Below are positions 1 to 11,569 of a stretch of DNA of 64,000 nucleotides, piece after piece. This DNA comes from Deroplatys truncata. Taxonomy: Eukaryota > Arthropoda > Insecta > Mantodea > Mantidae. How positions within the stretch are numbered: position 1 is the stretch's first letter; each line of letters opens with the position of its first letter. The DNA lies in contig CM060989.1 of assembly GCA_030765065.1 (NCBI GenBank), forward strand, positions 60,340,001-60,404,000. Direction: 5' to 3'. A model generated the notes under the pieces. The model saw nothing but the letters and a program-made list of their open reading frames with translations, was not told the origin of the DNA and did not search any database. The position numbers were made by a program, and so were the translations under genes.

Positions 1-522
1 GCGAAGGTCATTGGGAATTTTTGTGTTTTATTTTTTTGTATTGACAATTTAATAGTTCAATTTAAGTTATCGTGTGATTAATTTAACACATTCTAACTGG
101 CAAAAACTAGTAAATTAAATATTCATATGTTGACAGTCAGAACCAGTATTTCACTTTAGCTAGTTTATGGATAAATCTAGCTCTTTGAACTTTCATTTAG
201 CTACAGAAAATAATATGAATGAATTTATTGTACAACCTGTTTTACAATTTGGTTTACAATTTTTATACAATATATATCTCTCGTACCCCTACATCTTATG
301 TAAAATTTGTGTGGTGCTAGTCTACTTATTAAGTCACTTAGATTGCTTGGCTTAGTAATAGAGTAACATAGTAACATTTATTTATAACTTTATTTCACAA
401 AAGTATATCATTAATTGCTATTCTTGGAATTGCTTGAGATAGGGTCATATACACTTAACACCCTGGTTGTTTGTGTATATGTACCCTTTATTTTACTATA
501 TACATTTTCCAAAACTAGCAAT
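1..522. other. AT-rich sequence without recognised gene
   Basis: I see no exon, RNA gene or transposon terminus in this stretch. It is AT-rich with short incidental reading frames. The last part may be the 3' tail of the LINE fragment that starts at 523 on the minus strand. Confidence 0.4.
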
Positions 523-843
523 TTAAAATTTTCTCCTCATGTATATTTTACCTATATCATCACTCCTATTATTATATTCCTCTTTTTCTTTAATAATTTT
601 CCTCCACCATTTCTCTCTTACCTTCCCTGTATATTTACCTAATTGTTTCAAAAATTCTTTCTTATTGTTTCCAAAAAGTTTTAAAAACAATATCTCTATC
701 TGTAATTTATCCCACTTCCTATTCCATATTTCCTCTCTCCAAACTTTGGTTTCTGCACATTCTGTTATACAGTGTAAATTTTTATCTGCCCTTCCACATA
801 GTGGGCACAGTTCTTTGTCAACTTTTAAACCCCTTAACAACAT
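523..843 (-). pseudogene. non-LTR retrotransposon C-terminal zinc-finger fragment
   Basis: The minus-strand frame of 106 codons carries a Cys-X2-Cys-X7-His-X4-Cys knuckle (CPLCGRADKNLHCITEC) followed by a Trp/Lys-rich tail. This is the usual C-terminal zinc-binding region after the reverse transcriptase of LINE ORF2. No reverse transcriptase core is adjacent, so it is a 5'-truncated copy. The same tail type recurs on the + strand at 37262-37980 and 45499-46350, so one LINE family has seeded the locus at least three times. Confidence 0.65.
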
Positions 844-921
844 GGTTCCTGTTCTTGCCCATACCAGGCCCTCTCCAGAAAGTAATACAATTTAACATTA
901 CTGAGATAGGGACTTAATTAT

Positions 922-970
922 TACTTTCTCTACTACGTACAGTAAGTAGGGGAAGTATTGTATTCCACCC
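922..970 (+). repeat. terminal fragment of HINE-like repeat
   Basis: About 50 bp match the hairpin end of the recurrent repeat (ACTTTCTCTACTACG and following). The match stops at an AAAT microsatellite (about 971-1008). Only the terminus is present. Confidence 0.6.
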
Positions 971-1474
971 AAATAAAATAAATAAATAAATTAATAAATA
1001 AATAAATTCCAAATCTTAAACATGTCACCATCTTCTTCAGTTTGTTTCTGCGTCTTGCCAGAAGGCAGAAACAAGAATAATGAATTCTCATTCAAGCACC
1101 AAGTGATAATTTATGTATCAATTCTCAAAATAATGAAGCAATATGCAATAACTCGCACTATTGCCAACTTCAAATTTGGAATGAAAAATTTTTTAACATA
1201 GGCATCTCAAATAATTCAATATTGGTAATTTTATTTATGATTCTAAAAGTCTAGAAAGAAGTTCAGAAATGCTGTTCTGGCACTTTTCACCAGAAAAAAA
1301 AACTCTGATATTAATTATACTGAAAACTTCACTTTTTACAATCCTTTGTTTTAAACTGTAATTTAAAAGAAACACTGTAAATGTTTGCATTAAGCATATC
1401 TAAGGCTTTTGTCAGAGATACTTGAGCACTTTGAGAATGTCTGCATTTTATTTAAGCCTCACTGTCTGTTGCAG
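971..1474. other. AAAT microsatellite and presumed intron
   Basis: A short (AAAT)n tract lies at about 971-1008. The rest is AT-rich and non-coding. It ends in a good polypyrimidine tract and AG acceptor (ctgttgcag at 1466-1474) directly before the Myb-gene exon, so it is read as the end of an intron whose start is not visible here. Confidence 0.5.
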
Positions 1475-1641
1475 AAACAAGAGCTTGAAATCCTGCCTTT
1501 GGAAACAGAGATGGGCATTTATCAATTTCAAGCAATTGTAGATGATGAACATTTTACTGAAGATGAAGACGACGATTGTAGTGGCATAATTGTGATTCAG
1601 GATAATGAAGAGTTGCAACTTTCAGAATTGGCATTGGAAAG
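1475..1641 (+). CDS. Myb-like gene, internal exon (acidic region)
   Basis: This 167-bp exon is bounded by an acceptor ending in cag at 1472-1474 and a donor (GAAAG then gtgagc) at 1642. It starts in phase 0 and ends two bases into a codon. The product is 55 residues rich in Asp and Glu (TEDEDDDCSG), resembling the acidic stretch before the DNA-binding repeats of animal Myb proteins. Its overhang AG plus the first A of the exon at 13587 makes an Arg codon and opens into the Myb repeats, which is the main evidence that the two exons belong together. The frame is open through the acceptor but no good initiator is visible, although an in-frame ATG lies at 1511. Upstream exons are therefore probably outside the window or unrecognised. 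Confidence 0.65.
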
Positions 1642-1879
1642 GTGAGCAAATGAAATTCTGGCATTATGTATGTATATGTCTTGTAACTATACCCCCATGG
1701 CCTTTCCTTTATTCCATACCAGATCTCAAACTTCAAAACTCTTAACTTAACATTAGGGTTGCAGAAGTATTGTTTCGCAGCCTTCTAAATTAACATAACG
1801 TGATATTCATAAAATTTAATGAGACAGAAATTATATTTTAGAAAACAGCATTGCTTATGTAATAATTTACCCGAATATA

Positions 1880-3165
1880 CAAGGGCTGTCCCAGAAGTAC
1901 CTGACCTAACAAAGAAAACACAAAAATTTTGGGAAAAAATATCTTTATTTCTCTACATAGTCCCCTTTCAGCTCGATACACTTTCCCCAGTGATGTTCAA
2001 TAGCTTCACTACCCTGTTTATAGTGAGAACTTTCGAGTTCTGCAAAATAGCCATCAACTGCAAACTCCACCTCTTCATTGTTGGCAAATATTTTACCAGC
2101 ATTTCTTCAACTTTGGAAACAGAAAATAATCAGAGGAGGCTAAGTCTGGCAAATAGGGTGCATGAGGAAGCAATTCGAACTTTTAACTCATTGAGTTTGG
2201 CCATGGCGATAATGGATGTGTGAACTGGTGCATTGTCTTGATGAAACAAAACTTTCTTTTTCGCTAAATGCGGCCATTTTTGCTTGATTTTGTCATTCAA
2301 ATCCTGCAATAAGTTTGCATAATACTCGCTATTGATTGCTTTTCCTTTTTAAAGATAATGAATGAAAATTATACTACGCACATCCAAAAAAATGGTGCCA
2401 TGACCTTGCCTACAGATGGAACTTTCTTCGCCTTCTTTGGAGCCAATTCTCCCTTTTCAATCCACTGTTTTGACTGTTCCTTCGTCTCAGGTGTGAAGTG
2501 ATGGACCCATGTTTCATCCATGGTTATAAATTGACACAAAAACTGGGCTTTATTGTAATGAAACATTGCCAAACACTCGACTGAAACATCCTCACGATGC
2601 TGCTTTTGTTCCATTGTGTGTAAACACGGCACCCATCTTGCGCACAGCTTTCTCATCTCTAAATTTTCAGTCAATATGCAATATACAGCACTTTTTGAAA
2701 TGCCTGCGATGTCAGTAGCTCGCGCACTTTCAGTCGACGGTCATCCAATACCATTTTGTGGATTTTCTTCACAATTTCTGACATCGTCACCTCATTTGGT
2801 TGACCACTGCGATGTTCGTCTTGGCAGCTTGTATGACTTTGCTTAAACTCTACCACCTAATATTTTACTGTTGTAAACAAAGTAGCAGACTCCCCCAGAG
2901 AATCTAGTTCAGCTTTAATATTAGTTGGACTAAGACCTTTTAAATGAAAGTATTGTATCACATAACGATGGCCAGTTTTATGCATGTTTAGAAATTCGCT
3001 GAGAGAGTTCACTATTAATGGCTACCAAACAATTACTAAACAATGTAGCATCGTCAAACTTCAAACTTAAGCTTTATAAGGGTGGTACTTTCTACCATAG
3101 TCATTTGTTTGAAACAATAACTACTGTATATACATTAGGTCGGGTACTTCTGGAACTGCCCTCAT
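1880..3165 (-). mobile_element. mariner element, decayed, full length
   Basis: Terminal inverted repeats of about 28 bp (left AAGGGCTGTCCCAGAAGTACC; right its near-complement) are flanked by TA at 1878-1879 and 3166-3167. The total of 1,286 bp is normal for mariner. It carries a broken transposase on the minus strand and sits in the intron of the Myb-like gene in antisense orientation. Confidence 0.85.
1943..2990 (-). pseudogene. mariner transposase pseudogene (DD34D type)
   Basis: Read on the minus strand through several stops and frameshifts, the order is a helix-turn-helix N-terminus, the linker with MVLDDRRLKVREL, the first catalytic Asp in MDETWVHHF, the second in HQDNAPVHT, the third in PDLASSDYFLFPKL, and a C-terminus ending GDYVEK. 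All three catalytic Asp positions of the mariner DD34D triad can still be read. Stops interrupt the N-terminal third and the middle, so no functional protein is expected. Confidence 0.85.
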
Positions 3166-3513
3166 ATTTTGGTAATGAAAGTTGCCTCCATACTTATCTT
3201 GTTCCTGCCTTAGGGTACGTACAAGACAAAGCCTGGCTTGCTACCAGGCTGATAGCTAGGCAAAACGTTTGGATGAGCAAGATGAAGCCAGGCTGGTCAC
3301 CAGCTGCCTGGCTCGTTTAGGATGCAATTGCAACTATGAATTACAGCAGTGAGGATGAAATGTTATTAAATAGTAATGCAACTAAATGGGTAACATTACA
3401 ACCCACTGTGAGAAAATGGGCTGTCCATTCAGTGCATCTAGACACACCTTTGGCGAATTCACTATTTACATTGTGACTTTGTCCCGTTTTTGAACTGCCA
3501 CTGTTTCATTTTT

Positions 3514-4390
3514 ACTTTCTCTACTACGTATAGTAAGTAGGGGAAGTATTGCATTCCACCCAAAAATTCGATACCGAGATTTCACTGGAAATACATGTTT
3601 TGAGACCCACTGAATCCAAAAAAAGCATTTTTGGAAACATGTCCGTGTGTGTGTCTGTGTGTGTGTCTGTGTGTGTGTGTGTCTGTGTGTGTGTCTGTGA
3701 ACAGCATAACTAAAAAACGAACAGTCGGATAAACACCAAACTTGGTATTTAGGTTCAGTATCTTCCAGAGATGCGACACGAAGGTTTTCAAGAAAATCCC
3801 CCCACCCCAGACTACCCTTTACATGGAACATTTTTCGAAAATTTTAATTTTCTCAAAAATGGCTCTAACGATTTTGATGAAAATATCATATGTTTAAGAT
3901 AATGTCATGAGAAATGAAATGTATATCTCGAATTTTCTGGGAATGTCTCCAAAAGTATTCTTTATTGTGAACGACTTTTGCATAACTGGTAAACCGTAAG
4001 AGATAGACAGAATTTTACTTCACAAAAAATGTAGATCACGTTAAAATACACAATTTATGTCATATACATTTTTTTGTTGAGTGAACCGTTTTCGAGATAT
4101 TGCTTGTGATTTTCTTAAATTTTTCAATACTTATACTTTTTCTCAAATGCGTTATTCATTTTTTTTATGTCCTGGACATGCAAAGAGAATGGAATGCGTC
4201 ACATAGCAACCAGCGTTAAAATATTTGACTATCGCTTAAAAGCTACCATATTTTCCTTGCATCTACAAGAAAATTACCAATAAGATTGACATCTCGATAT
4301 CTCGATTAACATGAAGCATATGGAGAATAGGCGTTTGTAAAATTAGGTTGTACAAGAGTAGAGAAAGTTATGTGAGTGTAACACATCAGA
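3514..4390 (+). repeat. HINE-like repeat, full length
   Basis: This copy begins ACTTTCTCTACTACG after a T-run and ends in CACATCAGA followed by a T-run. It has a terminal hairpin (CTACTAC pairing with GTAAGTAG around a GTATA loop, one bulged A) and a GT/CT microsatellite at about 3643-3698. The motif ACTTTCTCTACT at the left end recurs inverted (AGTAGAGAAAGT) about 26 bp inside the right end. No coding capacity; the reading frames in it are microsatellite-driven. Confidence 0.75.
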
Positions 4391-4775
4391 TTTTTTATGT
4401 AGTTCACCTTCACTGGGAGTTCACTTCATTAATGGTACAATCAGCAGGCCAAGCACTCTAGCAGCTACAGGAGTTTTTGAATGCACCGTTGCAAGCGGAA
4501 GTGAGAATTTCATAATTTTTTTCTGGATCACTTATGGTTTTTTTCCTTGCGGTGAAAGCACATGGTAATATGTTTATTGTAGAATATGGATCAAGAAAAC
4601 ATTTTCACTTTGTGTTTGCAGTTAGGAGAATATGCCAACAATATTCTTTATTAAGTAATTCCACTTAAGAATGCCAGTTTTATGGCCATCGCTTATAAAG
4701 AAAATGTGGAAGGAGATAGGACAGTTCTGATAAGACCCCTGAATTATTTTGAGAAAATGGTACTGCAACATTTTT
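4391..4775. other. unassigned intronic sequence
   Basis: About 385 bp of AT-rich sequence lie between two same-orientation copies of the HINE-like repeat. I recognise no gene or element. Confidence 0.4.
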
Positions 4776-6555
4776 ACTTTCTCTACTACATATAATAAGT
4801 AGGGAAAGTATTGTATTCCACCCAAAAATTTGATACCAAGATTTCACCGGAAATGTATGTTTTGAGACCCCCTGAATCCAAAAAAAGCATTTTTGGAAAC
4901 ATGTCCGTGTGTGTGTGTCGGTGAACAGCATAACTCAGAAACGAACAGTCGGATAAACACCAAACGTGGGATTTAGGTTCAGTATCTTCCAGAGATGCGA
5001 CACGAAGGTTTTCAAGAAAATCCCCCCACCCCAGACTACCCTTTACATTGAGGCAGTATTTTATATCACAACATTGTAAATGCCAGAGTGATTGTAGTGT
5101 AAATTAGCATTATTGTATGGCAGTGATTTGAGATGTTTGTTAATTATAAGCATTGTTATGAAATAAGTTTACACGGCCTCACTGAAACTGACAATAGGAG
5201 CGGGTAACAATGTAGCGAGGGGGTGAGTTGTTTATCAATTAGAAGAGACAAGAAAATGACATCAGAGTAGCGCGCTTTTCTTTAGAAATGGAGGGAATAT
5301 CTTCCCTAGAGCATATGTGTTTGTAATTTTGATTGGATATAAAAATAGATGCTAATGTTGGCGCATTTATTAACCAATAGCAGCTCTGTTATAATGTTTA
5401 GGCATATCAGGGTGAGGGAGTATAAATTATGAAGCCAGAGACAAGTATTGCACTGTTCAACAGAATCATCCACGCGTTACACGTCGCACAGTTCAACAGA
5501 ATCATCCACGGGTTATGTGTCGCGCAATTCTACAGAATCTCTTGCGTCGTAAAGCTAGTTATAAAATGTGAAATACGTGAATTAAAATGTGCAGCAAATA
5601 AGTGATTATAGTTACATTCGAAAATATAACAGTTTCAGTCGGGCGTGTATCGAGAGTAAATATGTGAAATTAATAATGTGTGATGGCAATAAAAGTGTAA
5701 AAACAAATTCTTTTATCAGTGTTATCTTTAGTAACAACTCCTTTCCATTTACACACCCTGTTCAAGAGATTTGCTCGACTGAGTGATAATAGCTAGCCGG
5801 AGGACAAAGAACTCAAAACTCAAAATAGTAAAACATTAACAGGCGCTCAGCAAATAAGATAACACGAACGATACCGTGACAGCATGGAACATTTTTCCAA
5901 AATTTTAATTTTCTCAGAAATGGCTCTAACGATTTTGATTAAAATATCATATGTTTAAGATACTTTCATGACAAATAAAATGTATATCTCGAATTTTCTG
6001 GAAATGTCTCCAAAAGTATTCTTCATTGTGAACGACTTTTGCATAACTGGTAAACCATAAGAGATAGACAAAATCTTACTACACGAAAAATGTAGATCGC
6101 GTTAAAATACACAATTTATGTCATATACATTTTTTGTTGAATGAACCATTTTCAAGATATTGCTTGTTATTCCCTTAAATTTTTCAATACTTATTTTCTC
6201 AAATGGGAATTCGTTATTCATTTTTTTGTCTTGGATATGCAAAAAGTATTAATCTGTGGCAAAGAGAATGGTGCTGCACATAGCAACCAGCTATTAAGAT
6301 ATATGTCGATGCTTAAAGGCTACTGTATTTCTATATGGCCCTTGCAATTACAAAACAAGGGGAACATAGTAGGCCTTAAGCAATAGTCTAATATTTTTAG
6401 AACTCGTCGCTATGTGTAAAATGTAATTCTCTTTGCATGTCAAAAGATCGTTTCTGCAAATGTTTATCTCGATTAATATGAAATAGATGGAGAATAAGAG
6501 TTTGTAAAAATAGTTTGTACAAGAATAGGGAAAGTCATATGAGTAACACATCAGA
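4776..6555 (+). repeat. HINE-like repeat split by a solo LTR
   Basis: The two arms (4776-5048 and about 5882-6555) are contiguous in other copies of the family. The copy was therefore intact before the LTR at 5049-5881 inserted. Both termini are typical, with T-runs on each side. The LTR insertion must be younger than this copy. Confidence 0.75.
5049..5881 (+). mobile_element. solo LTR, Gypsy-like (4-bp target duplication)
   Basis: This block starts TGAGGCAG and ends GTGACA (TG...CA). It is flanked by ACAT (5045-5048) and GCAT (5882-5885), a 4-bp duplication with one change. A TATA box (TATAAAT) lies near 5421, and two imperfect copies of a roughly 36-bp unit follow at about 5455-5530. It is homologous, in reverse orientation, to the LTR at 50606-51546. 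No internal retrotransposon sequence remains, as expected after LTR-LTR recombination. Confidence 0.75.
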
Positions 6556-6629
6556 TTTTTTAGATGAGTTTTGGATGCCACAAGCAACAGCAGAGATAGG
6601 TTCAAATTATTATTCATTCTTATGTTATT

Positions 6630-7895
6630 ACTTTCTTTACCATGCACATAGTAGGTAGAGAAGGTATTGCATTCCACTCAAAAATTCTATATCAAGATTT
6701 TACCAGAAATATATATTTTGAGGCCCCGAATAAAAAAAATTAGAAAAAGATTCATGTGGATAATTACCAAATTTGGCATAGTTCAGCTCTTAAGATGCAA
6801 TATGAAGATTTTTAGGAAAATCCCCCAAACCCATACTACCCTTTATGTGGAAATTTTTTATTTTCTAAAAACCAAACTCTTTAACGGTTTTTATTAAACT
6901 AGCAGAGGCTATTTGCATGTCAAAGTGTATATGTTGATTTTTTGGGGGGAATAGCCTGTGAGGTCATCATACGGAAGGCATTTCGAGCGAAGGTCTACCA
7001 GGGCAAGAGGCTTAGCCCAAGCCCCCATCCTGAACCCAGGGCTAGCGCCAGCCGAGTGGCTCTCCAACCATAGGGGTTTCCCATGAGGCCAATACCTTGA
7101 GTCTAAAAAGGCCCTCCCACTTATGCGAGGATGGAAGTGGATATGCCATTTATGTGTATCCCAAATCGGGGTGACTACCGTAAACCAGGTAGGGCCAACA
7201 GCAATCTAGCATGCCGTCTACCAACTCTCACTCATGGTTGGTGCTGGAGAACCCCGCCAAGGCGGAAAACCAGCCAGACATACCCAATCTCCCATGGGAA
7301 TCGGGAACCACTGCAGCGCCGAGTCCAACCCAATCTGAACAGCTTCACATTGGGAGGGGCTTGAATGTTCGGCCCAGTGTACTTCTAGTAACATCAGAAG
7401 TACCACAAGTGCTCAGGTTCCGCAGCGCCCGCACCATGGCAGCTGAAGGGGTCGGAACCCCCCTTACGGAGAGGCATTTTTTACAACTGGATAGGCGAAA
7501 ATGTACTACACAAAAAAATGTAGCTCTCCTTAAAACACACAATTTATTTAAAAAAATGTTTTGTAGCATAAGCCTTTTCCAAGATATCCATTATCATTAG
7601 TTTGAATTATTCAATACTTTGTTATTCTTTTAAAACCCTGTCAGCATTCAGTTGTTTCTCACGATTACATGGAAATGGTATGGAATTTTAAGGCCAGCAT
7701 ATAGTGTCCAGTTCTTAAACATTTGACTACCGCTATTCTCTTTGTATCTATAACGAAATGTGTAATGTAGACATTTCTGTAAAGGTTTATTTGAATTAAA
7801 ATGTAGTGGGTAGAAAAATAAGCTTTAGTTTGAATAGTTTGTATACTCACTAATAAACTATAGATTGAGAAAGTCATATGAATGTAACACATCAA
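6630..7895 (+). repeat. diverged HINE-like repeat split by a GC-rich insert
   Basis: The arms 6630-6983 and 7480-7895 align in order with the recurrent repeat but are much more diverged than the copies at 3514 or 19758. The left end reads ACTTTCTTTACCATG and the right end retains GTAACACATCA. It is probably an older insertion or a separate subfamily. Confidence 0.6.
6984..7471 (+). mobile_element. unclassified GC-rich insertion with 8-bp target duplication
   Basis: About 488 bp of markedly GC-rich sequence interrupt the repeat above. The octamer AGGCATTT occurs on both sides (6976-6983 and 7472-7479), which looks like a target-site duplication. I see no terminal inverted repeat, poly-A tail or convincing protein. 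It could be the truncated end of a LINE or a short retroposon. Its base composition differs sharply from the surrounding intron. Confidence 0.5.
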
Positions 7896-8171
7896 TTTTG
7901 TTTACTTGCTTGCAGTTAACAGAAGCCAAAGTAACTCATCTGTATAAAAACATATTAAAGAATTCAGAACGTAAAAATGCTAACGAGTAAATTTGTATTC
8001 TGTAGGATATTATTAATGATCACGGGTTTAAATACTAAAATATATCACTGTACTTCTAGACACTTAGGAACAGAAACACTTATAACTGGTTATGTTAGGG
8101 TTATGTAGTATCTACATGTGGTCTTAGAAACAACTGTTTACACTGCTTATTGCTGCATAAATACTATAGAG

Positions 8172-8265
8172 CAGTGGTTCCCAAACTGTGGGTCGCAACC
8201 CTCAAGGGGCCTGCAGTATTCTATCTGGGGGGTCGCAGTGGATATTTGGAATTATTAATAAATAA

Positions 8266-8347
<82 letters not shown>

Positions 8348-8870
8348 AATGGGGGAAATGGAATTTAGTTACCTATTACATATAAACATAATCATGTTTT
8401 GTATTTAAGAAGCTATTAATACTACAATTTCACAGTAAATGACATGTGCAATTTTACGTAAACCATTAATTATTACACTGCACATCAGAATGATTAGTGA
8501 TAAGTATGAGCCTGTTTGCTATTAATTAATCGTTCAATGTCTGGCTGTATATTAGTTACACACTTTGTCTATTCCTAGATTTAGTCTTGATGTTCTTCAT
8601 TGACGAAAATTCAATTTTGCAGAGATATGAGGTGCACAATGGAATAAGACACCAAGGTATTCTGTTCTTCTTGCTAGCCAGAACTGATACACATCTTCCT
8701 TCTGGAAAGTCAGTTTTAAACTTTGGTCTGAAGAAAGCTCGTTAATTTATACCTTAACTTCACGCGAAAACTTGCAAATTAATGATTAAGTAGTGAAGTG
8801 AATGGAGGAGTCGCCAATAATTTCATTATCGAAAAGGGGGTCGTGTGTGCAAGAAGTTTGGGAACTACTG
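8172..8870. mobile_element. hAT-type MITE
   Basis: The inverted ends CAGTGGTTCCCAAACT and CAGTAGTTCCCAAACT are flanked by a perfect 8-bp duplication, CTATAGAG, at 8164-8171 and 8871-8878. TIRs of this sequence and 8-bp duplications are hallmarks of the hAT superfamily. The element is 699 bp, has no transposase, and contains a pure ATT microsatellite (about 8271-8345). A long poly-Tyr reading frame there is an artefact of the microsatellite. Confidence 0.88.
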
Positions 8871-9047
8871 CTATAGAGAAAGAGGTTTAATAATCTATTA
8901 AAAAGTACTTAGATTAAAACAAAGTTCTGCCTTCCTCCATCCTTTTATGCAGCTCCTCACTGCCAGAGAAATCGCTAGGATACACCTTCAGGCAGTATTT
9001 TTAACACTTACATAATTTCAGTCTAATTATGTAATATGTAAATTCAA

Positions 9048-9650
9048 TAATGGCCCGCCTTGAAGCAATATGTGTATGTAATAGTTTGTAAAATGTATGT
9101 AACAGTCATTGCATATGCTTATATTATTGTATCCATGTGTAATAATGTTATGTGAATATATTATGTAATTTAATAATGTAGGAGCTGTGAGAATAATAAG
9201 TTAAATGTTGCTAACAATGAGGTAACCTTGAGGCAATAATGAGTTTAAATGTTATTTGTGATTCTTGGAAGCAATAATGTAAGTTTAGTGACAGCTTATA
9301 AAAAATAGCCAATCAATAACCAGAAAAAGCTTTAGTTAAATGCAGGTATTCTATTGGAGTAAAAACAGCCAATCAGAGACTTGAAATACAGAAATTTACA
9401 AGTTTAGATGGTTAAAATCTAGTCAGTTGCCTGCAGACAGTGTTAGTAAGCGGTTGCTTCTGCATCTTTGAGAGATTTAATATGTATTCGTGTGATACAA
9501 AAATAATAGACGTGTTAAAAAATGCAAGTATTAAATAAAAGAATCTCACAGCTCTCGATATCAGTGAAATGCTATTTAATTTGTGTCAAGGATTAATAAA
9601 AAGGAGTGAATTAAAAACTTAAAATCTGTGTAAGCCTACATTTTTGTCGC
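9048..9650 (+). mobile_element. possible solo LTR
   Basis: The layout resembles an LTR: two CCAAT-like motifs (about 9308 and 9368), a likely initiation region, and poly-A signals (AATAAA near 9533). CGCC occurs at both candidate boundaries, but the ends are not a clean TG...CA, so the boundaries are uncertain. It is not obviously homologous to the LTRs at 5049 and 50606. Confidence 0.3.
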
Positions 9651-10279
9651 ATCACGCCCTGCCAAGACTTCCATGTCTCTAACAATAATACTGACGCAGC
9701 CGAGACAAACATAATATATTAAATATTTAAAGAAACAGTAAAAATACATATGGGCGAAGGCTACCGGAAACTGTTTACTATACATGCGGTTGTAACGAAT
9801 TTCAAGTTCGGCTCCCCAACAGTTGAAATACGATACAACTCCTTCAATACAAACTACTTCAAATCGGCTTTTCATACGTAGCAGCAAACAACTTAAAGAC
9901 AATACCTTCTTCAAATTGGCATCCATACGTGGAGCTAAATAAATAAACAACTCCTTTTAAACAACACCTTTCTCAACCTTCTATTAAATATTGTCTGCAA
10001 ACACTCCACCATTTTAATTTCTTCTTGGTTTCATTTGCTGCTTGGCCTGCTGAATGCATCCAATGTCACTTCACTAAGGTGAAGTAGTTCAATTCTCCAT
10101 CACTTCACTTCCTTTGTGACACAGCCTCTTCACGTGAGATGGTTCACTTCACGTGAGAGTTGAACACAAGACCTCCACAAGCTGTTGCTCTGCATCAGCA
10201 CTTGCTGCACGTCACAACAGTTATCACCAACCTGTTCGGAGGATTGTTTTTGATGTTGCACCAGAAACACAATCACTAA

Positions 10280-11016
10280 AGGCTGGTTCACAACCGCCCG
10301 ATAATGGTAACCAGAACAGAAACGAGGATGGGTAGCAATGCACCATGCAATATATTGGTTCATAACAGCCCGGTAATGAGAATGTGAATGCATATCGATC
10401 ACAAAGTGAAAGTCAATTTTGCACATTGGGATTTCATTTGTTTTTAACTGACCAATGATATTTTTTCACCTACTTGCAATTTAGCTAAGCCAATGTCAAA
10501 ATTCGATAGAGTAAACATTATCTAAATGCATATTCATTACATTTCCGATCCCTCTACTTATGCCAAGCTTTTATTCCTTTATTTAGTGGCAAACATTAAA
10601 ATTGTTTATTCTTTTCTCATTTCCACCGGTTTTAGCTGTTCTTTGTAGCTTTTGCCATTGTTTTTTAGGTAATAGCCAGTTTTAAGTTGCATATAAACAA
10701 ACTACAAATGACCCCTTTACCAGAGGAACCAATGCTGATTAGATTTGCAGGTATCGGGATGAGGTTAGAAAGCACATTTACTACTAATTCCTTCCAGTTT
10801 CATGTTTTCAGCTTGCGACTATAGAGAGCACTAGTGGCTGTTTCACATCACGGCCGCCTAGAATAACCTCTAGAGTCTAATATGCACAATATGGATCTAA
10901 TATCCTCTTCCCGGGGCCCAGGAAGGCTTCCCGTCGATTGTGAACACTCCCATTTGAATACATGTATTTCAACGTTCTCGTTCTGGTTACCGTTCTCGTT
11001 GGTTGTGAACCAGGCT
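10280..11016. mobile_element. Harbinger-type MITE
   Basis: The ends AGGCTGGTTCACAACC and (inverted) AGCCTGGTTCACAACC are flanked by TAA at 10277-10279 and 11017-11019. A 3-bp TAA duplication is typical of PIF/Harbinger elements. Further inverted similarity (GTAACCAGAAC) continues inside both ends, and a partial repeat of the terminal motif lies near 10359. No transposase is encoded. Confidence 0.65.
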
Positions 11017-11019
11017 TAA

Positions 11020-11567
11020 CTCGCTCACTCACGGACTGACTCAACTCAACAACTCCCACAAGAACACTCCCTTATATAGTCAGTGTAATATTTCCATAAG
11101 GTTCTTGAACATTCTAGTACTATTTCAACACGCTTTCTGCAGGAAGGGGGGAGAAGAAGCTTCCAGAACATTCTAGTTATCTGCTCCTAGTGCGTCCGAT
11201 GTTTCTGCTGGCGAGAGGCAGTTATCATTGTTTATTCCAACTGCTTGGCGCTGACCTCCCGATAACCACTGTGTCACAATATAAAAGTTTGAGAGACCTT
11301 CCCTGACCTTAATCCCTGCTTCTCCTGATCATACTTTGGATATTCTTCATAGTAGAAATAATATTTCAGATATTTCCAATTGTTCTGCATGGCCTCTCCT
11401 ATAATAATTATATTTCAGTTTTTAGCTCTTTTGCATATGCAACGTGATAGAATGTTAACAATATGCTTACTATTGATATTTGTTTCTGTGACACTTCATC
11501 CCATAAAGCTACAACGTACCTGTTGTGATGGTCGAGATGAGCCTGATTCCATAGAACAGGTCTTATA
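11020..11567. other. unassigned intronic sequence
   Basis: This stretch lies between a Harbinger-type MITE and the long-TIR element. It contains TATATA-like and CAATATAAAAG motifs that could be remnants of an LTR promoter, but no boundary or protein supports a call. Confidence 0.3.
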
Positions 11568-11569
11568 TA

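Noticed and set aside
3466-3831. Open frames with Thr/His/Arg dipeptide repeats (also at 4680-4931 and 52933-53463)
   Set aside because: They are translations of the GT/CA tract and conserved body of the HINE-like repeat. They recur only with the repeat, have no codon conservation and contain no domain.
7131-7600. Overlapping frames with Pro/Arg-rich products
   Set aside because: They lie in the GC-rich insertion where stops are rare by composition. No motif, and each is cut by the repeat boundary.
8150-8368. Reading frame with a long poly-Tyr run
   Set aside because: It is the ATT microsatellite inside the hAT MITE read in one frame.
9048-9650. Same family as the solo LTRs at 5049 and 50606
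   Set aside because: The layout is similar (CCAAT boxes, poly-A signals) but I could not align the sequence to either LTR, and the ends do not fit TG...CA.
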